Assembly: GCF_017873965.1 (NCBI RefSeq)
Contig: NZ_JAGGKT010000010.1
Location: forward strand, 62,001-126,000
Source: Ammoniphilus resinae
GTDB taxonomy: Bacteria > Bacillota > Bacilli > Aneurinibacillales > RAOX-1
Direction of reading: 5' to 3'
Length of the DNA stretch: 64,000 nt
Both the position numbers and the translations under genes were made by a program. Shown here piece by piece: positions 24,627-33,749 of the stretch (positions are counted from its first letter, which is position 1; the number at the start of each line of letters is the position of its first letter). Under the pieces are notes generated by a model, which did not search any database, was not told the origin of the DNA, and worked only from the letters and a program-made list of their open reading frames with translations.

Positions 24627-26891
24627 ATGGATTTTAAAAAAATGTTAGCGAATGACCGTGTGAAATCATACTTATTAAAAGCCCGTTATGGGATTGAAAA
24701 AGAAAGCCATCGAGTGGATTTATCGGGAAATTTAGCTAAAACCGATCATCCTAAGAGCATTACGTTAAAAGATGATCACCCATATATTCAACGAGATTTT
24801 TCAGAAACACAAATGGAATTAATCACACCTGTTACGGAGACCGTAGAGGATTTGTTTCATTCCTTGGCAGCGATTCATGATGTTGTTTATCGCTCGATGG
24901 ATGAGAATGAAATGCTATGGCCATTAAGCATGCCGCCACAGTTACCAGAAAAAGAAGAAGAGATTGTGATTGCGAAATTGGAGAATGTCGAGAATGTTCG
25001 ATATCGTCAAATTTTATCGCAAACTTATGGCAATCGCAAACAAATGGTTAGCGGAATTCATTTCAACTTTGAATTTGGCGAAGAGTTGGTTCAAGCCTTA
25101 TTTCGTGCACAATCGGAGTTCAAAGATTATCAGCAGTTTAAAGTGGAAATGTATTTAAAAGTTACAAGAAATTATTTGCACTACCGATGGTTTGTGACTT
25201 ATTTTTATGGGGCTTCTCCTCAGAGCGAAAAGAACTTTTTTGAAGATGATTCTTTGAATGAACCTGTAAGAAGCATTCGAGGCAGTAAATACGGGTATGC
25301 CAATTCGGATGATGTTCAAGTGTCGTATAGCAGTATTCGGAACTATATTTCAGATCTTGCTTCCTTGGTTCAAAGAGGACTTCTATCAGAAGAAAAGGAA
25401 TTTTATGGACCCATTCGTTTAAGAGGGGGGCATCATGTTTCAGATTTAAAAGATCACGGTATTCAATATATTGAATTGCGCAATATCGATTTAAATCCTT
25501 TTGAAAGATATGGAATTAGTGATGAACAAGTAGAATTTCTCCATCTTTTCTTACTTTATTTACTATGGAAAGATGAAGGAGATCATTGTGATGAATGGGT
25601 AAAATTGGGGGATTCCTACAATGAGATCGTGGCTCTCGAGCATCCATTAGCGCGCACACAATTTGAAGTAGATGCGAACAAGATGATTGATGAGATGGAG
25701 AAGTTAGTAGAAACCTTAGATTTACCTGTTTATGATAGGTTATTTGTTCATCTAAGAGAAATGCTGATGGATCCAAGCAAGACTTTAGCGGGCAGACTTT
25801 ATAAAGAAAGTGAAAAAAGCAGTCAAAGTCAGGTGGCTACATTAATCTCTAAAGAAAATCATAAAAAATCATGGGAGAAACCATATCAATTAGCAGGATT
25901 TACGGATATGGAGTTGTCCACTCAGATTTTAATGTTTGATGCGATTCAACAAGGGATCCAAATAGAAATCTTGGATCGACAAGATCAATTTTTAAAGCTG
26001 AAATTAAAGGATCATGTTGAATATGTGAAAAATGGGAACATGACAAGTAAGGATAATTATGTATCGACTTTAATTATGGAAAATAAAACGGTAACAAAGA
26101 AAATTCTTCACCAACATGGATTCCGAGTGCCTAAAGGTGAAGAGTTTCAAACAGTTGAGCAGGCTATTCGTTCCTATCATCTATTTTCCAGCAAACCTTT
26201 TGTTGTGAAGCCGAAAACAACAAACTATGGAATAGGAATATCCATCTTCAAGGATGGCGCAAAGGAAGAAGATTATCTTAAAGCAATCACTTTAGCCTTT
26301 AAAGAAGATCATTCTGTTTTAGTAGAAGAATTTATGAAAGGAACAGAATATCGTTTTTTTGTGTTAAATGATCAAGTTCTTGCTGTTTTATTACGAATTC
26401 CTGCGAATGTAAAAGGTGACGGGAAACAAACTATTGAAGAATTAGTCATTAATAAGAATCGTGACCCGCTAAGAGGAAGAGATCATCGGACCCCTCTAGA
26501 AACGATACAATTAAGTGAATTAGAGAACCTGATGCTTAAAGGTCAAGGGTATCAAATGGATTCCATTCCAGAAAAGGATGAAATCGTCTATCTGCGTGAA
26601 AACTCTAATATTAGTACAGGTGGAGATTCGATTGATGTGACCGATCTCATTCCTGATGATTATAAAAAAATTGCAGTGGATGCGGTAGCCGCCCTAGGCG
26701 TTAAAATTTGTGGAATTGATTTAATTATTGAAGATACAGAGGTTCCTGCAGCACATAAAAATGCTTATGGAATTATTGAAGCGAATTTTAATCCATCCAT
26801 GTATATGCATGTTTATCCTTATAAAGGCAAATCACGACGATTAACAATGCATATTATCCAGTATTTATTCCCTGAACTATTACAAAGTTAG
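24627..26891 (+). CDS. gshF: Bifunctional glutamate-cysteine ligase / glutathione synthetase
   Basis: A 754-residue fusion (GshF, also called GshAB), the usual length. Residues 1-460 are the GshA-type ligase (KARYGIEKESHRV, DFSETQMELITP, GIHFNFEF, YIELRNIDLNPF), joining Glu and Cys. Residues 480-754 are an ATP-grasp domain (KPFVVKPKTTNYGIGI, VLVEEFMKGTEYRFFVL, GIIEANFNPSMYMH) that adds Gly. The ATG at 24627 follows GGGAGGAGG. GshF is common in streptococci and Listeria and sporadic in Bacillaceae, which normally use bacillithiol. It anchors the glutathione island with yghU, gloA and gloB. Confidence 0.95.
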   Translation: MDFKKMLANDRVKSYLLKARYGIEKESHRVDLSGNLAKTDHPKSITLKDDHPYIQRDFSETQMELITPVTETVEDLFHSLAAIHDVVYRSMDENEMLWPLSMPPQLPEKEEEIVIAKLENVENVRYRQILSQTYGNRKQMVSGIHFNFEFGEELVQALFRAQSEFKDYQQFKVEMYLKVTRNYLHYRWFVTYFYGASPQSEKNFFEDDSLNEPVRSIRGSKYGYANSDDVQVSYSSIRNYISDLASLVQRGLLSEEKEFYGPIRLRGGHHVSDLKDHGIQYIELRNIDLNPFERYGISDEQVEFLHLFLLYLLWKDEGDHCDEWVKLGDSYNEIVALEHPLARTQFEVDANKMIDEMEKLVETLDLPVYDRLFVHLREMLMDPSKTLAGRLYKESEKSSQSQVATLISKENHKKSWEKPYQLAGFTDMELSTQILMFDAIQQGIQIEILDRQDQFLKLKLKDHVEYVKNGNMTSKDNYVSTLIMENKTVTKKILHQHGFRVPKGEEFQTVEQAIRSYHLFSSKPFVVKPKTTNYGIGISIFKDGAKEEDYLKAITLAFKEDHSVLVEEFMKGTEYRFFVLNDQVLAVLLRIPANVKGDGKQTIEELVINKNRDPLRGRDHRTPLETIQLSELENLMLKGQGYQMDSIPEKDEIVYLRENSNISTGGDSIDVTDLIPDDYKKIAVDAVAALGVKICGIDLIIEDTEVPAAHKNAYGIIEANFNPSMYMHVYPYKGKSRRLTMHIIQYLFPELLQS

Positions 26892-26963
26892 GACTCAAAA
26901 TTAATCAAACTAGAGGTACCACTAGCAAAAAGCGAATTTACAACGGTAACCTGTTGAAATGAG

Positions 26964-27020
26964 GGGACGGTTCTCCCGTTCTCCTAATAATTAGGAAAAC
27001 AAGAGAACCATCCCGCTTTT
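26964..27020 (+). terminator. Terminator after gshF
   Basis: GGGACGGTTCTC (26964-26975) pairs with GAGAACCATCCC (27003-27014) with one mismatch, followed by GCTTTTTA. Confidence 0.7.
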
Positions 27021-27044
27021 TACCTAAGAAAGGAGATTGGAACG

Positions 27045-27395
27045 ATGATTGCTGCTTATGAAGAAGATGTAGCTAGTTTTGATAAAATTGATTCCGCAAA
27101 AGCACAGGAATTGATAAAAGGAAAAGGCGAAGCGGTTATCTATATTGGCAAGGCTGTTTGTCCTTATTGTCAATTATTCATTAAAAAACTAAAAAAAGTG
27201 GCTGCAGAAACGGATACTCACATCTATTATATCAATAGCGTGGAGGAATCTGATATGGAAGGGATTACGGCCTTCCGAAATGAATACGACATTCCAACGG
27301 TTCCCGGTTTCATCTATACGAATGGTTACACAGTAAACGTAAAATGCGATTCATCCATGTCAGAAGAAGAAATCAAAACTTTTATCAATAAATAA
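27045..27395 (+). CDS. Thioredoxin-like protein with CPYC motif
   Basis: A 116-residue protein. VIYIGKAVCPYCQLFIKKL holds the redox pair CPYC, the glutaredoxin-type sequence, in a thioredoxin fold with the cis-Pro in DIPTVPGFIY. No signal peptide, so cytosolic. Similar proteins are called bacteriocin transport accessory or thioredoxin family proteins. Placed right after gshF, it could use glutathione as reductant, but the order of genes is the only evidence. AAAGGAG precedes the ATG. Confidence 0.75.
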   Translation: MIAAYEEDVASFDKIDSAKAQELIKGKGEAVIYIGKAVCPYCQLFIKKLKKVAAETDTHIYYINSVEESDMEGITAFRNEYDIPTVPGFIYTNGYTVNVKCDSSMSEEEIKTFINK

Positions 27396-27459
27396 TTCAA
27401 TACTAAAGACAAGTGTCTGTTATAGAGAAAAGGATTCGCTCCCGCTCATTAAGTGAGCC

Positions 27460-28488
27460 TTAAATCGGCCTCAACCGAAACAAATGATCATCACCCGGTC
27501 GAACACGCCCGCGTCCGTCCCGATTGCTGGTCAACACAAAAAGCGATCCATCTGGACCCTCTATGATATCCCGAATCCGCCCGCGCGAACCAAAAAAAGA
27601 AGACAATAAGCGGATCGAGCGTGGGCGCCCCTCCTCAATCGAAAAACGTAGAATTTGGCTACCCCTCAGATTGGCCACCAACAATTGGTTCCTCCACGGT
27701 CCTCTTGTCACAAAGGTCATGCCGGAAGGGGCCCAGGTTCGATTGCCACTTTGAATCAATGGGCGCACCAACGCCCCCTGCTGTTCATCGCCTTCAATGA
27801 TCGGCCAGCCGTAATTGTCGCCTGCCTGAATCAGATTGATCTCATCATGACCAGAATCCCCGTGTTCAGAACTATACAAAATCCTTGTACGAGGATCCCA
27901 TGCCAATCCCTCAGGATTTCGGTGGCCTAAGCTGAACACAGGGGAACCGCGAAAAGGATTCCTTCTTGGAATTGCTCCGTTTCGTTGAATGCGCAGGATC
28001 TTGCCAGACAACAGTCTGCGATTTTGAGCCGAAGAGGATATCCCTACATCACCGGTGGTTGCATAAAGCAATCCATCTGGTCCGAATTTTAACCGCCCCC
28101 CGTCGTGGATCCGACTGCCAGGGATTGCATCGAGTAAAACCCGGTCAATCCGAGCCGCCTGATTATTTTCCACTAATCGGACAATCCGATTTCGGATTTG
28201 CCCCCTCGCTTCATAAGTAAGATATACGTAGAAAAAATGGTTTTTGGAAAACTCGGGATCGACCGCGATTCCCAGCAGACCGCCTTCACCGACGTTGATA
28301 AAAGGGGGAGAGAACGTAATCAACGGGTCAGGCAAGAGTCTTCCCTGGGCCACCCTTCGAACTCTTCCCGGCCTTTCAGTTAGAAAAATCCGTCCGTCAG
28401 GTGTAAAATCCAGAGCCCAAGGCACTTGTAATCCTGTGGTGACAATTTCAATGCTGTAGGGTATTCCACCCTGATTCTGTCTAGGCAT
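27460..28488 (-). CDS. PQQ-dependent glucose/sorbosone dehydrogenase family protein (copy 2)
   Basis: A 342-residue paralogue of the 7324 gene with the same landmarks (ALDFTPDGRIFLTERPG, GLLGIAVDPEF, SRIHDGGRLKFGPD, LGHRNPEGLAWDP). Differences are scattered conservative changes, so both copies appear under selection. The ATG at 28488 (MPRQNQGGIPYSI) equals the internal Met of copy 1; an upstream ATG at 28554 adds 22 residues without homology. No signal peptide. Similarity of the two loci also covers about 65 bases upstream (GCACCCAA...TTCATAAGG), so the unit was duplicated with its leader. Confidence 0.85.
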   Translation of the reverse strand: MPRQNQGGIPYSIEIVTTGLQVPWALDFTPDGRIFLTERPGRVRRVAQGRLLPDPLITFSPPFINVGEGGLLGIAVDPEFSKNHFFYVYLTYEARGQIRNRIVRLVENNQAARIDRVLLDAIPGSRIHDGGRLKFGPDGLLYATTGDVGISSSAQNRRLLSGKILRIQRNGAIPRRNPFRGSPVFSLGHRNPEGLAWDPRTRILYSSEHGDSGHDEINLIQAGDNYGWPIIEGDEQQGALVRPLIQSGNRTWAPSGMTFVTRGPWRNQLLVANLRGSQILRFSIEEGRPRSIRLLSSFFGSRGRIRDIIEGPDGSLFVLTSNRDGRGRVRPGDDHLFRLRPI

Positions 28489-28707
28489 ACCCACACCTCG
28501 CCATCGTTTCATAAGGTGATATAACATATTGCAGCAGCGACCTAAGAAGTGCACCCAAAAAACAGATCTCTGTCCTTAAAGGACCAACATATAAAAAACG
28601 GAATTCAAAGTATTCACCATTTACAGGTTACATAAGGAATAGTAGTATGTAACTATTAATTACTATTTTCAAATTATTTGGACCCATTTCAGAAAGGGTG
28701 ATAATAG

Positions 28708-29625
28708 ATGCGAACACTTGTATTAGGAGCAGGAGCAATCGGTGGTTATTTTGGGGGAAGATTGCTTGAAAAGGGAGAAGATATTACCTTTTTAGTAAGG
28801 GAAAATCGCCAAAAGGAATTAAGGCAAAATGGATTAGTTCTGAAAAGTGACTTTGGTGATATAACAGTTTCTCCTAAAACCATTACGGTCAATGATTCTC
28901 CTTCCTCCTTTGACTTGATTATCTTTTCAACGAAGGCGTATCATTTAGAACAGGCAATAGCTGATATTAAACCATTCGTTGGAGAGCATACAGTGATCCT
29001 ACCGTTATTAAATGGGATCGCACATGTGCCTTTATTAAAAAGAGAACTGGGAGAACAAAACGTTATTGGGGGTCTGTGTTATGTCTCAGCCACACTAGAT
29101 GATAAAGGAACCGTGATCCAATCCGGCCCAAATAATCGAATGGTCATTGGAGAATTTGATAGAACGCCATCCAAACGGATTGAAAAAATAAAACACCTGT
29201 TCACAAGTGCAAAAACGACATGTGAAATTAGCGATAATATCGAACAAGAAATGTGGCACAAGTATTTATTTATTGCGACTATGTCCGGAGTTACAACGTT
29301 GTTCCGTTCCCCAATGGGGGCTATTCGTTCTAGTGAAGGTAGCCGGTCATTCCTGGAAGGATTATCGAATGAAGTAAGAACCGTCATGGAAAGATATGGT
29401 GCTCCCTTGAGTGAGGGAATATCCCAAAAGCATTTAGCATCTTTTGATTCAGCACCCTACGGCAGCAAGGCCTCCATGTTAAAAGACATGGAAAAAGGCG
29501 CACCGCTTGAAGGAGACCATATACACGGTTATTTACTAAAGCTGTCAAAAGAATTAAATCTTAATAGCCCTTTACTTGAAGTCGTTTATAGTAATCTGGA
29601 AGTCTATCAGAGTCAAATTGGATAA
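28708..29625 (+). CDS. Ketopantoate reductase (PanE/ApbA) family protein
   Basis: A 305-residue protein. GAGAIGGYFGGRLLEKG near the N-terminus is the NADPH-binding Rossmann motif; FSTKAYHLEQAI carries the family Lys, LLNGIAHVPLL follows, and the C-terminal domain has SMLKDMEKGAPLEGDHIHG with catalytic Lys/Glu-type residues. Family members reduce 2-dehydropantoate or related 2-keto acids. It stands alone, not beside panB or panC, so a catabolic or alternative 2-ketoacid role is equally possible. GAAAGGGTGATAAT precedes the ATG. Confidence 0.8.
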   Translation: MRTLVLGAGAIGGYFGGRLLEKGEDITFLVRENRQKELRQNGLVLKSDFGDITVSPKTITVNDSPSSFDLIIFSTKAYHLEQAIADIKPFVGEHTVILPLLNGIAHVPLLKRELGEQNVIGGLCYVSATLDDKGTVIQSGPNNRMVIGEFDRTPSKRIEKIKHLFTSAKTTCEISDNIEQEMWHKYLFIATMSGVTTLFRSPMGAIRSSEGSRSFLEGLSNEVRTVMERYGAPLSEGISQKHLASFDSAPYGSKASMLKDMEKGAPLEGDHIHGYLLKLSKELNLNSPLLEVVYSNLEVYQSQIG

Positions 29626-29653
29626 AGGCTGAAGCGGCGAGGCGCTTCTAATC

Positions 29654-29697
29654 GAACACGGAAAAGCTAGCGCTTTCCCTTCGACAAGGGTCTGAAA
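29654..29697. repeat. Dispersed palindromic repeat, A form (copy 4)
   Basis: CGAACACGGA, AAAGCTAGCGCTTT, CCCTTCGACAAGGGTCTG. It starts the third YvrJ cassette fragment. Confidence 0.75.
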
Positions 29698-29731
29698 TTA
29701 TTCGAGAGTTAGAGTGTTTTATAATATGTAA

Positions 29732-29766
29732 AAGTCCCTGATTCTATGTAGAAATCAGGGACTTTT
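29732..29766 (-). terminator. Terminator of YvrJ cassette copy C
   Basis: AAAAGTCCCTGATTCT pairs with AGAAATCAGGGACTTTT with one bulge. Same hairpin family as 2756 and 16573. Confidence 0.65.
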
Positions 29767-29787
29767 CCTATCCCAGGCTTCCGCCAG

Positions 29788-29896
29788 CTAAGATTCCTTG
29801 CGCCAACTATGGATGGCCGGCCTGTGTCACCTCGGTGATCGAGGAGGTGGTTAGGGCTTCCATTTTGCTTTCCACTCGGGTGAGCAGGTACCAGTA
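29788..29896 (-). pseudogene. YvrJ fragment (copy C)
   Basis: Only the 3' two thirds remain: YLLTRVESKMEALTT is recognisable, but a codon insertion and base changes bring a stop at 29807-29809, and the 5' end is replaced by a B-form repeat. No start codon. It is the most degraded of the three copies. Confidence 0.65.
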
Positions 29897-29983
29897 ATCG
29901 CTGACGGAAAGCACTATCGCACTTCATCTCAGAAAAGTCAGACCCCTTCTCTGAACTAAAGCGTTGGCTTTGCGAAGTCGAAC
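29897..29983. repeat. Dispersed palindromic repeat, B form (copy 5)
   Basis: ATCGCTGACGG, AAAGTCAGACCCC, CTCTGAACTAAAGCGTTGGC, TTTGCGAAGTCGAACA. It cuts YvrJ copy C. Confidence 0.75.
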
Positions 29984-30131
29984 AAATTTGACATTCTTTC
30001 AAGTTGGTTGAAGAGAAGAATTAAGCTATGGACTATGTTTACGATAGGGTGTCAATACATCCGTAAAAAAATCATACTTCTCTGGGTGCAATTTTTTCTC
30101 CATGTAAAGGAAATAGTTCCATATACACCTT

Positions 30132-30380
30132 TCATTTAAATTTTAAAAAAATAGGATATTCGTTGCGGATAATGGCAACCTCCAGGTGCCTCATTCCTTC
30201 CACATGCCTTTCCTTCGAAAAATACTGTTCAAGGATTCCATCCACGAAATCGGATCGATTCCCTTTCGTGTTTATCCTCTTGCCGCCTGCCACCCGATCG
30301 ATGAGCTTTTTTGTTTGCGGTCTGAGGTAAACATGGACCCCGATTTTTTCTATTTTTTTCACAAATATAAGTATTACCAT
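30132..30380 (-). CDS. Possible ribbon-helix-helix type small protein
   Basis: An 82-residue frame. Residues 14-55 (VHVYLRPQTKKLIDRV, GNRSDFVDGILEQYF) look like the strand-helix-helix of CopG-like DNA-binding proteins found on plasmids. The N-terminal part before GVHVYL is less convincing and no good RBS precedes the ATG; an internal GTG (FVKKIEK) may be the start. It lies between repeats in a degraded region, so it may be a stray plasmid-type gene or a chance frame. Confidence 0.35.
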   Translation of the reverse strand: MVILIFVKKIEKIGVHVYLRPQTKKLIDRVAGGKRINTKGNRSDFVDGILEQYFSKERHVEGMRHLEVAIIRNEYPIFLKFK

Positions 30381-30432
30381 CCGGCAACGGAGCAGCTGTC
30401 AGCTTTGTTCTCAATGGATTTCTCATAATGAT

Positions 30433-30469
30433 CACAGATGGTGAAGCGTTGGCTTTGCGAATTTGGACA
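30433..30469. repeat. Dispersed palindromic repeat, partial B form (copy 6)
   Basis: Only CAGATGGTGAAGCG, TTGGCTTTGCGAA and TTGGACAT remain. Confidence 0.5.
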
Positions 30470-30585
30470 TAGTCATGAATGGGTAGGAATATTACGTTCC
30501 TTGTGATTTCAGTACTCAACAATTGGTTTCCATTTGGAAACGAGGTGTTTATTTGAATTCAATTTGATGGCTATAAAGAATCAAA

Positions 30586-30621
30586 AAGCCCACATACCTA
30601 ACCGAAATGTGAGGGCTTATA
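30586..30621 (-). terminator. Terminator of the TIM-barrel isomerase gene
   Basis: AGCCCACATA pairs with ATGTGAGGGCT with one bulge. On the minus strand it ends in TTTTTGATT. Confidence 0.65.
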
Positions 30622-30683
30622 CGTTTATTAAATTTCGCTTCTATAACGTCAAAATAAGGGAAATGTTTCAAGGGGGAATCTAG

Positions 30684-31499
30684 CTATTTAAGAAAGGCAG
30701 TTGTTTTTTGAAATGCTTCGATGCAAACCTCCTTTGTATTTCGTTGCCAATAATCCTCGTTAAAAACCTCAACAGAGAATGGTCCGTGATAGCCAGTTTC
30801 CTTTATTAGTTTTATCCAATTCATAATTGGTATTATACCATCACCAGGAAAAACTCTATGCTTTGTTCCGATTAAATTAGAAATTGGAATAGACATGGAA
30901 TCATCAAGATGAACTACCATTATCCTTTCTGGATCAATTCTCCTTATTGCCTTAATGTTTGAGTTTCCTCTATAAACATGAAAAAGGTCGATCACTAGTT
31001 TACAGTTAAATCGATTTACTTTTTCAATAACACTTAGAACGCTTTCTAGTGTATTTAACTTCCTGTTTGATCCGATAAATTCTAATCCAAGTACAAGATT
31101 GTATGAAGCAGCGATATCACATAATTTTTGAGTGTTAGATATTGTTTCGGGTATTGTTCCTATATTTCCGATAATAGGCATAACAATTCCGCTCGCACCA
31201 AGGGCCTGACTGCGTTCAAAAAGTTCTTTAAAATCATTAAGGAGCAGTAATGTTAAATCGTAATGCCATGGATAATAGGATGGGGCAGGACATACGAATA
31301 GAATTTCCATTTGATGTTGGTTCAATAATTCTTTGAAAGAGTTAAGGTTCCCATCGATTGAAATAAGCTCCTGTATTTCGTTACTCCAAAGTTCAATGCA
31401 ATTAAAACCGGCTTCCTTGATCATCTCAATTTTTTCATTAATGGATGCGTATTTTATTGTTATTGTATTTAAAGCTAAATCAAATGGAGTTCTTATCAT
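30684..31499 (-). CDS. Sugar phosphate isomerase/epimerase family (xylose isomerase-like TIM barrel)
   Basis: A 271-residue AP-endonuclease-2-type barrel. Metal-binding residues are visible in LVLGLEFIG (Glu), CKLVIDLFHVYRG (Asp, His), IMVVHLDD (His, Asp) and GPFSVEVFNEDYW (Glu). Family members include hydroxypyruvate isomerase, 3-dehydroshikimate dehydratase and inositol catabolism enzymes, so the reaction cannot be named. CGGAGGTG lies 9 bases before the ATG at 31499. It is divergent from the catabolic operon starting at 31758 and may share its control region. Confidence 0.75.
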   Translation of the reverse strand: MIRTPFDLALNTITIKYASINEKIEMIKEAGFNCIELWSNEIQELISIDGNLNSFKELLNQHQMEILFVCPAPSYYPWHYDLTLLLLNDFKELFERSQALGASGIVMPIIGNIGTIPETISNTQKLCDIAASYNLVLGLEFIGSNRKLNTLESVLSVIEKVNRFNCKLVIDLFHVYRGNSNIKAIRRIDPERIMVVHLDDSMSIPISNLIGTKHRVFPGDGIIPIMNWIKLIKETGYHGPFSVEVFNEDYWQRNTKEVCIEAFQKTTAFLK

Positions 31500-31680
31500 A
31501 GTATTGAACACCTCCGAATTATTAATTTTCAAATAGAAGGACTAACATATGGAATTTCGCTTTTTTACAGATCATGAGGAATTAGGGATTATTTGTTTTG
31601 TATTTTATCTTCCATAAGTTAAAAAGTCCATATAAATAACAGAATTTTATATTAACAATAAATACACAGTAAATATAGTA

Positions 31681-31709
31681 TTGACAGAATAAACGGAAAG
31701 GTTTATCCT
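31681..31709 (+). promoter_or_regulatory. Sigma-A promoter of the flavin-monooxygenase operon
   Basis: TTGACA, a 17-base spacer and TATCCT, about 50 bases before the first start codon. Confidence 0.6.
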
Positions 31710-31757
31710 GAAGTTGGATTCGGGGCAGTGTCCCAAATAAAAAACGGAGGGGTTTAG

Positions 31758-32552
31758 GTGACTACAACAAGTAAGCATTTGCTCGAATATGTTTCAATAC
31801 AGGGAACAAAAGTGCGTTTGATGCAAGGAGGAACTGGGGAACCGCTTATTTACTTACACGGTGCAGCTGGTGGGGGGAACTGGTTGCCTTGTCTTGATTT
31901 ACTATCCAAGCATTTTCAAGTATATGCACCGGAACATCCAGGGTACGGCAAGAGTGAAAATTGTACAAAAATCCAGTCGATGACAGATTTGGCTTATTTT
32001 TATTTGGATTTAATGGATGATTTATCAATTGACTCAGCTACATTTGTTGGATCTTCTTTAGGAGGTTGGCTTGCCTTAGAGATCGCTATAATTGCACCCC
32101 ACCGAGTGAGTAAACTTATTCTCCTCGATTCTGCAGGAATTAGGGTTGAGGGTGTTGAGGTAGTTGATCAATTTATTATGGATCCTAACGATGTACTTGA
32201 ACTTTTATTCTATGACAAATCAATTCCTGAGAAACTGAGATCCCTAGGATCGTCTGATCCTGAAGCAGTGGAAATGAACATACGAAATCGGATAATGACC
32301 TCTCATTTGGCGTGGAATCCTTACTTTCATAATCCAAAGATTAGAGAACGAATTCACAGAGTGAAAATACCGGTTTTAATTGTTTGGGGAGAGAAGGATG
32401 AAATTTTCCCAGTAGAGTATGGGCATGAATTTTTAAACTTACTGCCAAATGCGAAGTTAACAGTGATTAAAGACTGTGGACATTTGCCTGCTCAAGAAAA
32501 AGTAAATGAATTCTATAATGAAGCAATTTCGTTTCTTCAAGGAGGAGAATAA
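31758..32552 (+). CDS. Alpha/beta hydrolase
   Basis: A 264-residue hydrolase-fold protein: oxyanion loop LIYLHGAAGGG, nucleophile elbow VGSSLGGWLA (Ser), Asp in WGEKDEIFP and His in DCGHLPAQE complete the triad. Similar to meta-cleavage product hydrolases and lactonases. The GTG start follows ACGGAGGGG. It is the first gene of a long operon and ends one base before the monooxygenase gene starts, so it likely cleaves an ester, lactone or C-C bond in the same pathway. Substrate unknown. Confidence 0.85.
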   Translation: MTTTSKHLLEYVSIQGTKVRLMQGGTGEPLIYLHGAAGGGNWLPCLDLLSKHFQVYAPEHPGYGKSENCTKIQSMTDLAYFYLDLMDDLSIDSATFVGSSLGGWLALEIAIIAPHRVSKLILLDSAGIRVEGVEVVDQFIMDPNDVLELLFYDKSIPEKLRSLGSSDPEAVEMNIRNRIMTSHLAWNPYFHNPKIRERIHRVKIPVLIVWGEKDEIFPVEYGHEFLNLLPNAKLTVIKDCGHLPAQEKVNEFYNEAISFLQGGE

Positions 32553-32553
32553 A

Positions 32554-33738
32554 ATGAGGTTCTTTTTTCATCACCTAATGGCGTGGCCTTATGTTACCGA
32601 AGAAATGGTAAATAAATATGATGCAGCATGGGTCACTTTTCCAAATAAACATTATGATCCAGAAAAAGGTGTTAAGTTATACGAAAGATATCTAAGTGAA
32701 CTTGAATATGCCGAAAAGATTGGTTTTGATGGGGTATGTGTAAATGAGCATCATCAAACAGCTTACGGAACGATGCCTTCGCCAAATATTATGGCGGCTG
32801 CGCTCGCCAGTAGGACATCTAAGGTGAAAATTGCGGTATTAGGCAATGCTATTCCACTACGTGACAACCCATTAAGAATTGCGGAAGAAATTGCCATGTT
32901 AGATGTATTGACGAATGGAAGGATCATTTCGGGTTTTGTAAGAGGAATTGGACCAGAATACCATAGTTTTTCAAAGGACCCAACCTTATCGCGGGATAAA
33001 TTTTACGAAGCACATGATTTAATTACTAAAGCCTGGACTGAGGAGGGACCCTTCGAATATTATGCAGAGTTTACCAAACTAAGATATGTGAATCCATGGC
33101 CACGTCCTGTTCAAAGTAACCCACACCCACCTATTTGGATTCCTTCCCAAGGTAGTTTGGAAACTATTGATTGGGTAGCTAAGAAAAAATACACTTATCT
33201 CCAAACCTATAGTTCCATTTCAAATGTTCGAAGGGTATTTACTATGTTCAAAGAAGCAACCCTAAAATACGGATATGAGGCTTCACCATTCCAAATGGGT
33301 TGGGCTCTACCTATTTATGTCGCCGAAACGGATGAGCAGGCAAAGCAGGAAGCGCGCCGTCATATTGAATATTTGTTCAACGATGTATTCAAAATGCCTC
33401 AGAGAATGTTTTTCCCGGATGGATATCTAACACTTAAATCAACCCAAAAAGTCCTTGAAAGCAAAAAAGGAATCGGAACCAGCTACCTCTCCTTCGACGA
33501 ACTCTATGAAAAGGAATATGTGATTGTTGGAAGCGCAAAGACAGTTCGAGAGAAAATTAAAAAATATCAAGAGGAATTTGGCTTTGGGAATTTACTAGGG
33601 ATGATGCACTTTGGTACCTTACCCCATCACCTAACAATTAAGAATATGGATCTATTCGCATCCGAAGTTATGCCGTTCCTTCGTAATTTGGGTGAGAACT
33701 CTATGAATGAAGTCGCCGCAGCGGCAGACAACACATAG
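32554..33738 (+). CDS. Luciferase-like (LLM) flavin-dependent monooxygenase
   Basis: A 394-residue bacterial-luciferase-type TIM barrel. LSELEYAEKIGFDGVCVNEHH, IAVLGNAIPLRDNPLRIAEEIAMLDVLTNGR, and RGIGPEYHSF are typical of the group that uses FMNH2 and oxygen. Such enzymes need reduced flavin from a partner; an FMN reductase is encoded at 40446 in the same operon. The ATG at 32554 has GGAGGAG 6 bases before it. It is the likely oxygen-inserting step of the pathway. Confidence 0.88.
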   Translation: MRFFFHHLMAWPYVTEEMVNKYDAAWVTFPNKHYDPEKGVKLYERYLSELEYAEKIGFDGVCVNEHHQTAYGTMPSPNIMAAALASRTSKVKIAVLGNAIPLRDNPLRIAEEIAMLDVLTNGRIISGFVRGIGPEYHSFSKDPTLSRDKFYEAHDLITKAWTEEGPFEYYAEFTKLRYVNPWPRPVQSNPHPPIWIPSQGSLETIDWVAKKKYTYLQTYSSISNVRRVFTMFKEATLKYGYEASPFQMGWALPIYVAETDEQAKQEARRHIEYLFNDVFKMPQRMFFPDGYLTLKSTQKVLESKKGIGTSYLSFDELYEKEYVIVGSAKTVREKIKKYQEEFGFGNLLGMMHFGTLPHHLTIKNMDLFASEVMPFLRNLGENSMNEVAAAADNT

Positions 33739-33749
33739 GAGAACCAGTT

